A stretch of 64,000 bases of DNA, taken from positions 611,992 to 675,991 of the forward strand of contig NZ_BSNI01000001.1 in the NCBI RefSeq assembly GCF_030159895.1. Direction: 5' to 3'. Positions 42,020 to 51,217 of this stretch are shown here, one piece after another (positions within the stretch are counted from its first letter, which is position 1; each line of letters opens with the position of its first letter). The DNA comes from Maritalea porphyrae (GTDB lineage: Bacteria > Pseudomonadota > Alphaproteobacteria > Rhizobiales > Devosiaceae). The translations under genes were made by a program, and so were the position numbers. Below the pieces are notes generated by a model that saw only the letters and a list, made by a program, of their open reading frames with translations, did not search any database and was not told the origin of the DNA.

Positions 42020-44491
42020 CTAACGCCGCGAACCGTTGTTTGGTTTTGCACGCGAAGTCGGCTTTGCCGCCACCGGATCATCTGGCCAAAAATGACGCGG
42101 GTAGCGCCCTTTCAAATCCTTAGCCGCATCCGCCCAAGAACCGCGCCAAAACCCGGGCAAATCTCGCGTCATTTGGATTGGGCGATGTGCTGGCGACAAC
42201 AAGATAACAAGCAATGGGATTTTGCCATCAGCAATAGCGGGATGCTTTGTGAGGCCAAACAATTCTTGCACCCGCACCTCAATTGCCGGAGCTGTTTCAT
42301 GGCCATAATCTATTGCAATGCGCGAACCGGTTGGCGCTTCAAAATGCGAGGGCAACAACTGGTCCATTTGGTTGCGCAAGTTCCATGGCAACAACCCCAT
42401 CAGCGCATTATCCAACATTTGCGGCTCAATTCCTGAAATTGAGATCACGCCAGATAGACATGGCGCCAACCAGCTCGTCACATCATCTTGCAGTGCCAAA
42501 TCGCTTAGGTCGGGCCAGGGCGCACCAAGTGTCGTATGTAAATAAGTCGCTCGACCCCGCATCGCTTTTTGCGCCTTCGTCCAAGGTAAAGATTCAACGC
42601 CCAGCTGTTGAATGCCCAAACAAAGCATTCTTGCCGCCTCATCAAAATCCTCAATTTTGGTCGGCGCATCGGCCAAGATCAGTTTCTTGAACGCGCGCAC
42701 GCGCCGCGCGCGGACAGAGCGCGACGAAGCATCGAACTCGAGCCGTGTTTCCTCAACAATATGGGACGAAAAATCCGCCTCAATTTCATCAAGATCAATC
42801 CGCGCAGCGGCCCGAATTCGCCCATTTGCAGCCTGCCCAGTGATATCCGTCACCACCAGAAATTTCTCCTGTGCAAGCCGATCTGTTTCTGGAAGTGCTG
42901 CAGCGCGCCCATTCGCCAGTCGAAAACGACCAGGCTTTCCAGCTGCCTGCGCAATACGATCCGGATAGGCATAAGCAATCAACCGGCCAACGCTAACTTC
43001 TTCTTTTGCGGCAGCCCCACCACCCACTTGTTTAGCCCATCGACGTGCAAGCGATTTTGCTTCATTTGCGCGACCACTGCGATCTGACAAGAAGTTTTGC
43101 AGTCGATTCTCAAGGTCTGTCACTTCACCACCCAGACCATGTTCTGAAACCAGCGCCGCGATATCTGCGGCGCGTTGACCATATCCAATTGCTGCAGATT
43201 TTTGGATCATATGTGCGAGCCGGGGATGAATGGGCAATGCTACCAGCGCCCGCCCATGCGCGGTGATCTGCCCGCTTTCATCCAGCGCATCCAAATCTTT
43301 AAGCAAGACAACCGCTTCCGCCCATGCAGACGTCGGGGGTTGGTCAACAAACTGCATTTGCTTTGGGTCTGACACACCCCACCGCGCAAGGTTGAGCACA
43401 AGTGACGTCAGATCGGCGGCCAATATTTCTGGTGTATCAAAAGCCGGGCGAGCCGCATTTTGCCCTTTTGCCCACAAGCGATAGCAAACCCCAGCTTGCA
43501 CTCGACCTGCGCGGCCCTGCCGTTGGGTCGCAGCCGCTTGCGAAATCGTACGCGTTTCAAGACGCGTCAATGCGGTGGCCGGTTCGTAAACGGGCACCCG
43601 CGCCAACCCACTATCAACCACAACCCGAATACCTTCAATCGTCAAAGATGTTTGCGCAATAGATGTGGCCAACACAACCTTGCGTCGCCCCACCTTCGCT
43701 GGCGCAATCGCCAAGTCCTGTTGGTCCGGCGTCAGCCGCCCATAAAGCGGAGCGACATCAACATCATCAGGCGCCGCCGCCGACAACCGTGCCGCAACCC
43801 GACGAATCTCTGCCTGCCCTGGCAAAAACACCAATATCGAGCCCCGCTCTTTATCAAGTGCGTCCAGAACTGTGCGAACCAAATGATCTTCCAGCAAAAC
43901 GTCCGATTTTGAAGGCGCATATATTGTTTCAACCGGAAAGGCACGCCCTTCGCTTTCAATCAGTGGCGCATCCGCCAACTGTTTGGACATTTGTGCGCTA
44001 TCAAGTGTTGCCGACATAATGAGAATACGCAGTTCAGGCCGCAAAATCGCTGCATCCAGCGCTAACGCAAGGCCGAGGTCACCATCAAGGCTCCGCTCAT
44101 GAAATTCATCAAAAAGGACAGCGGCGACCCCTTCCAGCTCGGGATCATCCAAAATCATGCGGGTGAATACCCCTTCGGTGACCACTTCGATTTGGGTTTT
44201 TGCGCTTACGCGCGCATCAAGCCGTACCCGATAGCCAACAGTCTCTCCAACCTTTTCCCCAAACGACTGCGCCATGCGATGTGCCGCCGCCCTTACGGCA
44301 ATCCGCCTTGGCTCCAGCATGATGATACGCCCACCCTTGCGCCATTCTGCATCAAGCAAAGCAAGGGGAACACGCGTGGTTTTACCTGCACCAGGCGCAG
44401 CCACCAGCAGGGCAAACGACTGATCGTTCAGCGTTTCACGAAGCTGATCTAAAACATCATCAATAGGGAGGGGCGAAAAGTTGATGGTCAT
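42020..44491 (-). CDS. hrpB: ATP-dependent helicase HrpB
   Basis: 823 residues, DEAH-box family. Seen are Walker A APGAGKTT (32-39), DEFHERSLDGD as the DExH box, SAT motif IMSATLD, and QRQGRAGR motif VI in the C-terminal RecA lobe, followed by the HA2 and HrpB C-terminal domains. HrpB is a putative RNA helicase of unknown cellular role; loss is generally tolerated. ATG at 44491, preceded by a GGGAGGGGCGAAAAG-like region on the minus strand being absent, so ribosome binding is weak. It is monocistronic. Confidence 0.94.
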   Translation of the reverse strand: MTINFSPLPIDDVLDQLRETLNDQSFALLVAAPGAGKTTRVPLALLDAEWRKGGRIIMLEPRRIAVRAAAHRMAQSFGEKVGETVGYRVRLDARVSAKTQIEVVTEGVFTRMILDDPELEGVAAVLFDEFHERSLDGDLGLALALDAAILRPELRILIMSATLDSAQMSKQLADAPLIESEGRAFPVETIYAPSKSDVLLEDHLVRTVLDALDKERGSILVFLPGQAEIRRVAARLSAAAPDDVDVAPLYGRLTPDQQDLAIAPAKVGRRKVVLATSIAQTSLTIEGIRVVVDSGLARVPVYEPATALTRLETRTISQAAATQRQGRAGRVQAGVCYRLWAKGQNAARPAFDTPEILAADLTSLVLNLARWGVSDPKQMQFVDQPPTSAWAEAVVLLKDLDALDESGQITAHGRALVALPIHPRLAHMIQKSAAIGYGQRAADIAALVSEHGLGGEVTDLENRLQNFLSDRSGRANEAKSLARRWAKQVGGGAAAKEEVSVGRLIAYAYPDRIAQAAGKPGRFRLANGRAAALPETDRLAQEKFLVVTDITGQAANGRIRAAARIDLDEIEADFSSHIVEETRLEFDASSRSVRARRVRAFKKLILADAPTKIEDFDEAARMLCLGIQQLGVESLPWTKAQKAMRGRATYLHTTLGAPWPDLSDLALQDDVTSWLAPCLSGVISISGIEPQMLDNALMGLLPWNLRNQMDQLLPSHFEAPTGSRIAIDYGHETAPAIEVRVQELFGLTKHPAIADGKIPLLVILLSPAHRPIQMTRDLPGFWRGSWADAAKDLKGRYPRHFWPDDPVAAKPTSRAKPNNGSRR

Positions 44492-44632
44492 TCACACTAC
44501 ATATGGGAAATCCCATGCAAAGCAAAGAAGGCGTGGCGTGCGGCGCATCCAAAACAGCCGCGAAATCATAAAGTGCGCGCAGCTCAACAAAAGCGAAGAA
44601 ATCGACAAATCAGTGGTGAAGAAAAAGAGATT

Positions 44633-44710
<78 letters not shown>

Positions 44711-44743
44711 CCAAAATCAAGACAGTCGCTGTCTTTAAGAAGT

Positions 44744-44759
44744 AACGGCCTTGGCCGTT
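44744..44759. repeat. Short hairpin upstream of the initiator tRNA
   Basis: AACGGCC-TT-GGCCGTT is a perfect 7-bp inverted repeat followed on the plus strand by TTGTC. A second small hairpin, GACAG-TCG-CTGTC, lies nearer the tRNA (44721-44733). Both are in the transcript leader if the promoter is the CCTATATAGG region near 44787-44796. Confidence 0.45.
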
Positions 44760-44934
44760 TTGTCGTCCGACGATCACCGGACTGCGCCTATATAGGGTGC
44801 TTTGATCTGAATGTGAACCCTTAATGACACTCTTTTTCAAAAAACTTTTTTATCCCCCTTGAGCAGCTCTAATCTTGTGCCATACGCGCCATATAGGTTA
44901 GGTTGGCAACCCCACCCAAATTGCGAGACATGAG

Positions 44935-45975
44935 ATGAAATTCAACAAACTTGGTCGTACTGACCTTAAGGTCAGTGAAATCTGCTTGGGCACCATGACA
45001 TGGGGCCGTCAAAACACCGAACAAGATGCACACGAGCAACTCGACTATGCGCTCGACCAACAGGTGAACTTTATTGATACCGCAGAGCTTTACGCTGTGC
45101 CGCCTACGGCTGAAAGCTATGGGCTAACTGAAAAATACATTGGCACATGGCTCAAGAAAACGGGACGACGGCAAGACGTTATCGTCGCCACAAAGGTTGC
45201 CGGCAAAGGGGTTTCTTGGATTCGCGATGGTCAAAAGATCGAAGCCAGCTCAATCCGCAAAGCCGTTGAAGGCAGCCTTGAGCGTTTGCAAACTGATTAC
45301 ATCGATCTATACCAATTGCACTGGCCCAACCGTGGTCACTACCATTTCGAAAATGGATATGGCTACAACCCTTCAACCCAAGACACCGCGGCAGAACTTG
45401 TCAACATGCTTGAGGTCTTGGAAACTCTTGACGCTTTAGTGCGCGATGGAAAAATCCGCCATGTGGGGCTTTCCAATGAAACAGCGTGGGGCACGATGCA
45501 ATATTTGCGGCTTGCAGAAACACACGATTTGCCGCGCATGGTCTCCATCCAAAATGAATATGGCTTGTTGCGCCGCTATTTCGACCATGACCTGGCCGAA
45601 GTTAGCCATCATGAAGATGTGGGGCTGCTTGCATATTCTGCACTTGCAGCCGGTGCTCTGTCTGGCAAGTATCTGGGTGGCGAAATCCCAAAAGGCTCTC
45701 GCGGCGAATTGGCTGCTGGTGCAACCTATCGCAACAACCCCCATTCCGAGCCTGCCATTCAAGCCTATATCGAACTGGCGCAAAAGCATGGCCTAGATGT
45801 TTGTCAAATGGGGCTGAAGTTCGCCCTTGATCGCCCCTTTATGACGTCGGTGATTATTGGCGCCACCAATATGGAGCAACTCAAAACCGATATCGCAGCG
45901 AAAGACATCACGTTGAGCGACGAGGTAAATAAAGGAATTGCTGAGATTTATCGCCAATTCCCGCGCCCAATTTAA
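44935..45975 (+). CDS. Aldo/keto reductase, Tas-like
   Basis: The 346-residue TIM-barrel NADPH-dependent oxidoreductase has the catalytic tetrad Asp48, Tyr53 (IDTAELYA), Lys87 (ATKVAG) and His129 (YQLHW). The length and the insert following ELYAVPP match the Tas/NADP-aldo-keto-reductase group. Substrate unknown. The stop codon abuts that of the convergent hydrolase gene. A small hairpin around GGTTGGCAACC lies in the leader. Confidence 0.93.
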   Translation: MKFNKLGRTDLKVSEICLGTMTWGRQNTEQDAHEQLDYALDQQVNFIDTAELYAVPPTAESYGLTEKYIGTWLKKTGRRQDVIVATKVAGKGVSWIRDGQKIEASSIRKAVEGSLERLQTDYIDLYQLHWPNRGHYHFENGYGYNPSTQDTAAELVNMLEVLETLDALVRDGKIRHVGLSNETAWGTMQYLRLAETHDLPRMVSIQNEYGLLRRYFDHDLAEVSHHEDVGLLAYSALAAGALSGKYLGGEIPKGSRGELAAGATYRNNPHSEPAIQAYIELAQKHGLDVCQMGLKFALDRPFMTSVIIGATNMEQLKTDIAAKDITLSDEVNKGIAEIYRQFPRPI

Positions 45976-47013
45976 TTAATCGAATTTCTGGGCGGCGATG
46001 AAATCATCTATTGCCGCCCAATAGCCTGGCACAAAAGCATCTTGGCCCTGCAACATAACTTGCAGCAACAACCAAAGCCCATCGCCATCGTCCATTGGCT
46101 TGCGTTCATCAACTCCAATCATCGAATGACCCGCTGTCTCGAATATATGCGCAGTCAATTGATCACCTAATATATCGCTAAACACAGCCATGGTTTCAGT
46201 TGCATCAACTTGTCCATCGCGAGCGCCAGTCAAAAGCAAGACTGGCTTGTGGCGCAATTGTTTCAAGTCTTCAGATAAATCAGACCTTGCGTTTTCGGCA
46301 ACAAACGCCCACCGCTCCTTTGAGAACCACGACGCATCAATGCTGGCTTCTTCAGTCGCAAGCGACAAAAAAGCGTCATATGATGCGCCCCTAAGAAGCA
46401 ACTGATCCAAAGCACGATCAGCGCGTTTTTCTTCGATAGGTTGCGGTTCAGCACCACGCCGCAACTCGCTCATATAGCTGGACTGACGCATCCAATTCAC
46501 CGCCGGAGATACAAATATATAGAAAGATATATTTTGCTCCCTTGGATTGATCTTTGGCATTACCCATCCCGCTTGGGAAAAGCCCATCAATCCAACGCGG
46601 CCAACATCAAGCTGGGGGTGGCGGCGGAGCGCCTGGACCGCAGAACCAACCAGCGTCGCACGGTCCGCCATCGAATAGTTAAGCCAGTTCCCTTGCGCCC
46701 CAACGACCCCAGGCTTGTCCCAAGATAAAACGCAAATGTTGCGCTGGGTAAAAAAAGAAAAATATGGGGCAAAATAGCCGTGCGCATCATAGGTCATCGC
46801 CCCATCGCCATGCACCATCACCACGCAATCGATCGGCCCAATTTTGGAGCCCAAAGGCTTGATCAATTTTCCCTTTATAGGCTGTCCTTCGTGATTGAAG
46901 ACAAATGCCGTTTCCTCATAGCTGCTGTCAGGCGATAAAAACCAAAAACTGGCTAGAACCAACAACAGCGCCAATAAGACGCCCAACCCAAGCGGCAAAG
47001 ATTTTATGCGCAT
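45976..47013 (-). CDS. Membrane-anchored or exported alpha/beta hydrolase
   Basis: 345 residues from the ATG at 47013. An N-terminal hydrophobic segment (SLPLGLGVLLALLLVLASFWFLS) acts as signal anchor. The hydrolase core has MVHGDGAMTYDAHGYFAPYF (oxyanion region), GLMGFSQAGW (nucleophile Ser), LLTGARDGQVDA (acid) and ETAGHSMIG (His). The upstream in-frame stretch to 47178 crosses the divergent TetR gene and its operators and is not coding. Likely acts in the periplasm on an ester or peptide-like substrate; exact role unknown. Confidence 0.86.
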   Translation of the reverse strand: MRIKSLPLGLGVLLALLLVLASFWFLSPDSSYEETAFVFNHEGQPIKGKLIKPLGSKIGPIDCVVMVHGDGAMTYDAHGYFAPYFSFFTQRNICVLSWDKPGVVGAQGNWLNYSMADRATLVGSAVQALRRHPQLDVGRVGLMGFSQAGWVMPKINPREQNISFYIFVSPAVNWMRQSSYMSELRRGAEPQPIEEKRADRALDQLLLRGASYDAFLSLATEEASIDASWFSKERWAFVAENARSDLSEDLKQLRHKPVLLLTGARDGQVDATETMAVFSDILGDQLTAHIFETAGHSMIGVDERKPMDDGDGLWLLLQVMLQGQDAFVPGYWAAIDDFIAAQKFD

Positions 47014-47028
47014 ACCTGCCCCATAATC

Positions 47029-47042
47029 AGAATAATCATTCT
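47029..47042. promoter_or_regulatory. TetR operator, distal copy
   Basis: AGAAT-AATC-ATTCT has perfect 5-bp arms and lies 16 bases upstream of the hydrolase ATG. Confidence 0.6.
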
Positions 47043-47080
47043 CGTAATAACACAACTTGAGATTGGCGCAATTCTTTTTT

Positions 47081-47094
47081 AGAATAGTCATTCG
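47081..47094. promoter_or_regulatory. TetR operator, proximal copy
   Basis: AGAAT-AGTC-ATTCG differs from the other copy in two of 14 bases and begins exactly 52 bp from it; it lies 21 bases upstream of the TetR ATG. Confidence 0.6.
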
Positions 47095-47114
47095 ACAAAT
47101 TGAAGTGAGTTCCA

Positions 47115-47711
47115 ATGGCCCGCACGAAAAACGAAGCCCTGCATGTAAAGCGCAAAAGCCAAATTTTGGCCGCCGCACGAAAATGCTTTATTGCCAACGG
47201 CATACACACAACCTCGATGCAGGAAATTTGCAAAACCAGCAAAATCAGTCCTGGCGCACTCTACCGCTACTATCCGTCGAAGCAGGCGATCATTGAAGCG
47301 ATTGCTGCGCACGAACATCAACAAAACCAAGAACTGATTGAGTTCCTCAGAGACGCAAAAGATCCGGTTGTCGGCCTACAGCAGGCCTTACCTGACACGT
47401 TGGACACGCTGTTGAACAAAGACTTTGCCCGGCTAATGATCGAAATCAGCACAGAAGCGTCACGCAACAAGGACGTGCATCGTGTGTTTTCCGAGGTAGA
47501 AGATCAATTCAAACGCGAGCTTATTGAAATCTTTGTTTCAGCCCAACAAAACAAAGGCTTACCCAAATCCGTCAACGTGCCGGAAGCCATTTACATTGTC
47601 CTAGCTCTGTTTGATGGCATCACAAGCCAAACCGCCAACGACGCTGCTCCTGACCGAAAACAACTAACGAGCAACCTGGACAAAATGATCGCCACCCTAT
47701 TTCAGCAATAG
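47115..47711 (+). CDS. TetR-family transcriptional regulator
   Basis: The 198-residue protein has a canonical N-terminal helix-turn-helix (RKSQILAAARKCFIANGIHTTSMQEICKTSKISPGALYRYYPSKQAIIEAI). The C-terminal part resembles the TetR_C_6-like group. It is divergent from the alpha/beta hydrolase gene, with two matching palindromes in the 101-base gap. It probably represses both, in response to a hydrolase-related compound. Confidence 0.9.
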   Translation: MARTKNEALHVKRKSQILAAARKCFIANGIHTTSMQEICKTSKISPGALYRYYPSKQAIIEAIAAHEHQQNQELIEFLRDAKDPVVGLQQALPDTLDTLLNKDFARLMIEISTEASRNKDVHRVFSEVEDQFKRELIEIFVSAQQNKGLPKSVNVPEAIYIVLALFDGITSQTANDAAPDRKQLTSNLDKMIATLFQQ

Positions 47712-47739
47712 AACATTGCACCAATCAGATTAGATTTAT

Positions 47740-49383
47740 CTAGCGACAGATTTTTCGCGCTGTTGCTTTGCTTGTAGATCGACCAAACACCGTCGTCGGA
47801 TGTTGATCCCAAGTGGTCATATAAAGATCATCTCCATCATGTTCGAGTTGATGATATTCAGACCAAACCATTCCTTCACCCCAACAAAGCGCATGCGCCA
47901 AGGCGCTATCACCCATGACAATCGCTTTGGTGACAGTGCAGCGATGTTCCCAACCTAAGGACCTTGCCATTCGATTTTTTCGATCCACAACAAACTCAAA
48001 ACTTCGGTCGCCGCAGGCCATTTCTGCACCTTCCGACGACTTTTCAGGACCAAGTCCAGCAAGTGTTTCGAAATAGTCCAACGCCTCATCGGGCAGGGCG
48101 TCATTGGTTTGATATCCCCACTCGTTCAACCAAAATACCAGCGCTGCGCCAAAACTTTGGAACTCAGTTTTTTGCCCACAAGTTGGTGGTGAACACGACA
48201 AATCCCAGTCCGTTGACAGCTTGCCGAGCAAATCTTCAAAGTTCGGCGCAACGGCTTGGTACATACCCAATTGAGCCGCCTTTGCCAAAACACCTGCGAC
48301 CAAACCTTGAGACTGTCGCAAAGCCTCATCATTCGAAATTTGCTGAAGATCATCAATAAAGTCGCGCATCAAGAAATCTGAAAATCTTGGATCCATCGTT
48401 ACGTTACGCAATTCACGACCATCAAACCGCAAGATTTCAAGCGGTCCAAATGATTCAGCATATGAGGCAAACGCGTAAAGAAAACGGTGGTCATATGTGA
48501 GGAATTCATAATCCCCATCATGATCTAAATCCTTGATCGCGGGCCCTTCGCCATCGAACGTGCCAACATCTATATGATTGCCATCCGGTTTGAGCAGCAC
48601 GGCCTTGGTGCAACAATGCGCGCCGCCGGTGAACGATGTGAAATAAAGCGCTTCACTATTATATTCGAACGGAAACACACCCCAAGCGCCGGAAGGGAAC
48701 GACGAATCCTCAAGTTTGATTGTCCGCTCAGGCCCCTTCTTGTGCGAAGCGATCAGATAAACATCAGCAGAACCGTCTAAGTTTTCTTCCCGCTCTACCC
48801 GCATGGTCCAATCATATACAGAGAACCTCTTCCCCAGACTGTCGCCATCCCAATTTGAAAGTGTCGCGTAAGGCAGCTCAATCGGCTTTGCCGGTTTAAA
48901 CGCACCTGCCTTGGCGGCTTCGGCGCACGCCATTAATATCTCAATCGCCTTAGATGATCCTTTGAGGGACATTGGCCCATATGTGGCGCCATCAACATCA
49001 AGCCGCAGTCTATTTGAGCGTTTTAGGTCGGAGAAGAACTCTGCCTTCACGGCAGTCATATATAGAGTGCCTGTGCCATCATCACTGCGATAAGCTGAAA
49101 GCGTACCGTTCCAATAGTATTTATCGGTCGATATTTTGACCTTGTAGCTTTTGTCCTTGTCGACCCAGCTCAGCTTCTTACTGGTGAAATAGAAATTCCG
49201 ACTGCCGTTTGGGCGCACCGCGAAGGTGAGATATTCGCTCGCTCCGTTAGAAAATGCCTCGCAGCTATCATTTGATGCGTAGTGATTTATCGTCCAATTG
49301 CCGCTTTTTGCAAAATTGGAAATTTGCGCAAGTGCGATAGAAGGAGCAGACAATAATAGAACGAAGGCAATGAGAAAGCGCAT
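47740..49383 (-). CDS. Exported protein of unknown function with an N-terminal IalB-like segment
   Basis: 547 residues; I do not recognise a family over the full length. A signal peptide (MRFLIAFVLLLSAPSIALAQ) is followed by about 150 residues resembling invasion-associated locus B-type beta domains (WTINHYASNDSCEAFSN, EYLTFAVRPNG). Next comes a middle domain with GAHCCTKAVLLKPDG and an acidic calcium-loop-like DLDHDGDYEFLTYD, then a helical part, then a cysteine-containing C-terminal region. About a dozen cysteines suggest a disulfide-rich periplasmic protein. The gene stands alone. Confidence 0.75.
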   Translation of the reverse strand: MRFLIAFVLLLSAPSIALAQISNFAKSGNWTINHYASNDSCEAFSNGASEYLTFAVRPNGSRNFYFTSKKLSWVDKDKSYKVKISTDKYYWNGTLSAYRSDDGTGTLYMTAVKAEFFSDLKRSNRLRLDVDGATYGPMSLKGSSKAIEILMACAEAAKAGAFKPAKPIELPYATLSNWDGDSLGKRFSVYDWTMRVEREENLDGSADVYLIASHKKGPERTIKLEDSSFPSGAWGVFPFEYNSEALYFTSFTGGAHCCTKAVLLKPDGNHIDVGTFDGEGPAIKDLDHDGDYEFLTYDHRFLYAFASYAESFGPLEILRFDGRELRNVTMDPRFSDFLMRDFIDDLQQISNDEALRQSQGLVAGVLAKAAQLGMYQAVAPNFEDLLGKLSTDWDLSCSPPTCGQKTEFQSFGAALVFWLNEWGYQTNDALPDEALDYFETLAGLGPEKSSEGAEMACGDRSFEFVVDRKNRMARSLGWEHRCTVTKAIVMGDSALAHALCWGEGMVWSEYHQLEHDGDDLYMTTWDQHPTTVFGRSTSKATARKICR

Positions 49384-49759
49384 TTTGTAACCGCTGAAAC
49401 TAGAGTGTAAAATCCAGCAAAGCCTAGTTTAAAATTACTTTTCCTTCAACTGGCACCGCCGTGCGGTTTCCGACAACGCTACCCGCAGCGTCCACACCGA
49501 ACGCCAGTCGACTACACCGCGATAAAGCCCCCACAACCCTACCACAATGACCAAATGATTTATTTGGTCATTGACTCAGGCGTTGCAATTGTGCTTGCTT
49601 GTTTATGTGAGTGATAACAACTCTTGCCCTCAAGAACACAGGTGCAGGATAACTGAAACAGCCGCAAAACTCGCTTGGGCGACCGGCTGATTTTGAAAAA
49701 GGCAAAGCTGAAGCGCCCAAACGCGATGAACAAACATAACCGTTGGACACCAAAAAAAA
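49384..49759. other. Intergenic region with operator and long leader
   Basis: A 376-base stretch. The left part holds a 36-codon minus-strand frame (49424-49534) with protein-like composition but no ribosome binding site, perhaps a gene remnant. The centre holds a 27-bp palindrome, and the right part (49573-49759) is a leader without a convincing small gene. Confidence 0.6.
49546..49572. promoter_or_regulatory. 27-bp perfect palindrome, candidate TetR operator of the exporter operon
   Basis: Eleven-base perfect arms (AATGACCAAAT and ATTTGGTCATT) flank GATTT. It is the strongest palindrome in the window that is not a dispersed repeat. It lies 187 bases before the TetR-ABC operon, with no other regulated gene nearer. 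Confidence 0.7.
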
Positions 49760-50371
49760 ATGGCGAAACACTTTAGCGAAAAAGAGCGCGCCCAAATTAT
49801 TGAACAGCTTTGTGAAATCGGCCACAAGGAGTTCACCTTGCGCGGGCTCCGCGCTGCACGTATTGAAGACATTTGCCGCGCCGCAGGTATTTCCAAGGGG
49901 TCATTCTACAACTTCTTTCCAGCTAAAGAGCAGTTGTTTCTTGCCATAATTGAAAAACGCGAAGCCGTGCACCGCGATAAACTCACCCGCCTTGCACAAG
50001 ATTTTAGCGGCAAAGAAACGGACCTAATCGGCGTCATATTTGACGCAATTTCAAGTTCAATCGAAACCGATCCATTCATTGCTGTGATGATGCAACCAGG
50101 CGAGATGGAACATCTCGCACGCAAAATTGGCCCAGAACAGATGGCCGCGCATCAGCAGGGTGATATTGAGTTTTTCGCCTCTCTTACCGCTGATCTGCAA
50201 ACCCGCGGCTACTTCAAGTCAGCAAGCCCAACCTTAATCACCGAACTGTCCGTGCTGGTGTTCTGCACCTTTATGCAAAGAGACCTCTTACCCAAAGAGA
50301 TGTTCAACACGTCCCTTTCTCACTTACGCGATTTGTTCCAGTTCAAACTTGTAGACAAGGGTGGAAACTAG
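49760..50371 (+). CDS. TetR-family regulator in operon with an ABC exporter
   Basis: 203 residues with an N-terminal helix-turn-helix (AQIIEQLCEIGHKEFTLRGLRAARIEDICRAAGISKGSFYNFFPAKEQLFLAII). Its stop codon directly touches the ATG of the ABC ATPase gene, so the regulator and exporter are one transcript, as expected for autoregulated efflux systems. The start follows a run of nine A with little Shine-Dalgarno, which may limit its synthesis. Confidence 0.9.
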   Translation: MAKHFSEKERAQIIEQLCEIGHKEFTLRGLRAARIEDICRAAGISKGSFYNFFPAKEQLFLAIIEKREAVHRDKLTRLAQDFSGKETDLIGVIFDAISSSIETDPFIAVMMQPGEMEHLARKIGPEQMAAHQQGDIEFFASLTADLQTRGYFKSASPTLITELSVLVFCTFMQRDLLPKEMFNTSLSHLRDLFQFKLVDKGGN

Positions 50372-51217
50372 ATGCTGAACGTAGAACATCTCAAATTTCG
50401 CTATGCAAAGGCCAGCGAACCAACGCTGCATGACGTCACATTTTCAATCGATAAGGGCGAGGTGTTCGGGCTACTTGGACCTTCAGGTGCAGGCAAAAGC
50501 ACAACCCAACGCATATTGATGCGCCAATTGCGCGGCTATGATGGCAAAGTGCAAATGTTTGGCCAAAACATTACGGACCTTGACCGTACATTTTACGATC
50601 GGATCGGGGTGAGTTTTGAACTGCCCGCTCTATACCAGCGCTTAACGGCGCGCGAAAATCTCCAACTGTTTAGTGCACTTTATAGCGGGGCAACCATGCC
50701 AGTGAATGAATGCCTTGCACTGGTCGACCTTGAGGAAGATGCAGACAAACGAGTGGAGAGTTTTTCCAAGGGAATGAAAATGCGGCTCAATCTGTGCCGC
50801 GCTTTATTGCACGATCCCGAGTTTTTGTTTCTTGATGAGCCAACAACCGGGCAAGACCCTGCAAGGGCACGCATAACGCGCGATCTGATTCTGCGTCTAA
50901 AGGCACAAGGAAAAACCATCTTCTTGACCACACACAATATGGCAGAAGCAGATGAAATATGCGACCAGGTCGCGTTCTTGCACAATGGCAGAATTCCACT
51001 GATTGGAAGTCCGGCGGACTTAAAACACAGGTTCGGCAAACGCACATTAGAAGTTACCACGGCTAGTGCGCAGCCAAACCAAATCTATGAATTTGCAATG
51101 CAGGATATTGGTCGCAACCAAGAGTTCTTGGAGCTCATGCACAATGACGACATTCTAAGCTTGCACACCAAGGAAGCCAGCTTGGACGATGTTTTTATCA
51201 AGGTCGTCAACCAATGA
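50372..51217 (+). CDS. ABC exporter ATP-binding protein
   Basis: 281 residues. Walker A GPSGAGKST (about 36-44), Q-loop region GVSFELPALYQRLTARENL, signature region SFSKGMKMRLNLCRAL (a variant of LSGGQ), Walker B FLFLDEPTTGQD and H-loop LTTHNMAEA are all present. It belongs to the drug-exporter branch close to CcmA/DrrA-like ATPases. It drives two small permeases encoded downstream with 4-base overlaps. The cargo is unknown; a toxic small molecule is likely. Confidence 0.92.
   Translation: MLNVEHLKFRYAKASEPTLHDVTFSIDKGEVFGLLGPSGAGKSTTQRILMRQLRGYDGKVQMFGQNITDLDRTFYDRIGVSFELPALYQRLTARENLQLFSALYSGATMPVNECLALVDLEEDADKRVESFSKGMKMRLNLCRALLHDPEFLFLDEPTTGQDPARARITRDLILRLKAQGKTIFLTTHNMAEADEICDQVAFLHNGRIPLIGSPADLKHRFGKRTLEVTTASAQPNQIYEFAMQDIGRNQEFLELMHNDDILSLHTKEASLDDVFIKVVNQ

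Noticed and set aside
41306..42436. A 376-codon plus-strand reading frame antisense to the sigma-54 activator and the end of hrpB
   Set aside because: Two well-supported genes occupy the other strand, and the frame is rich in Cys, His, Arg and Asn with no domain: a shadow of alphaproteobacterial codon bias.
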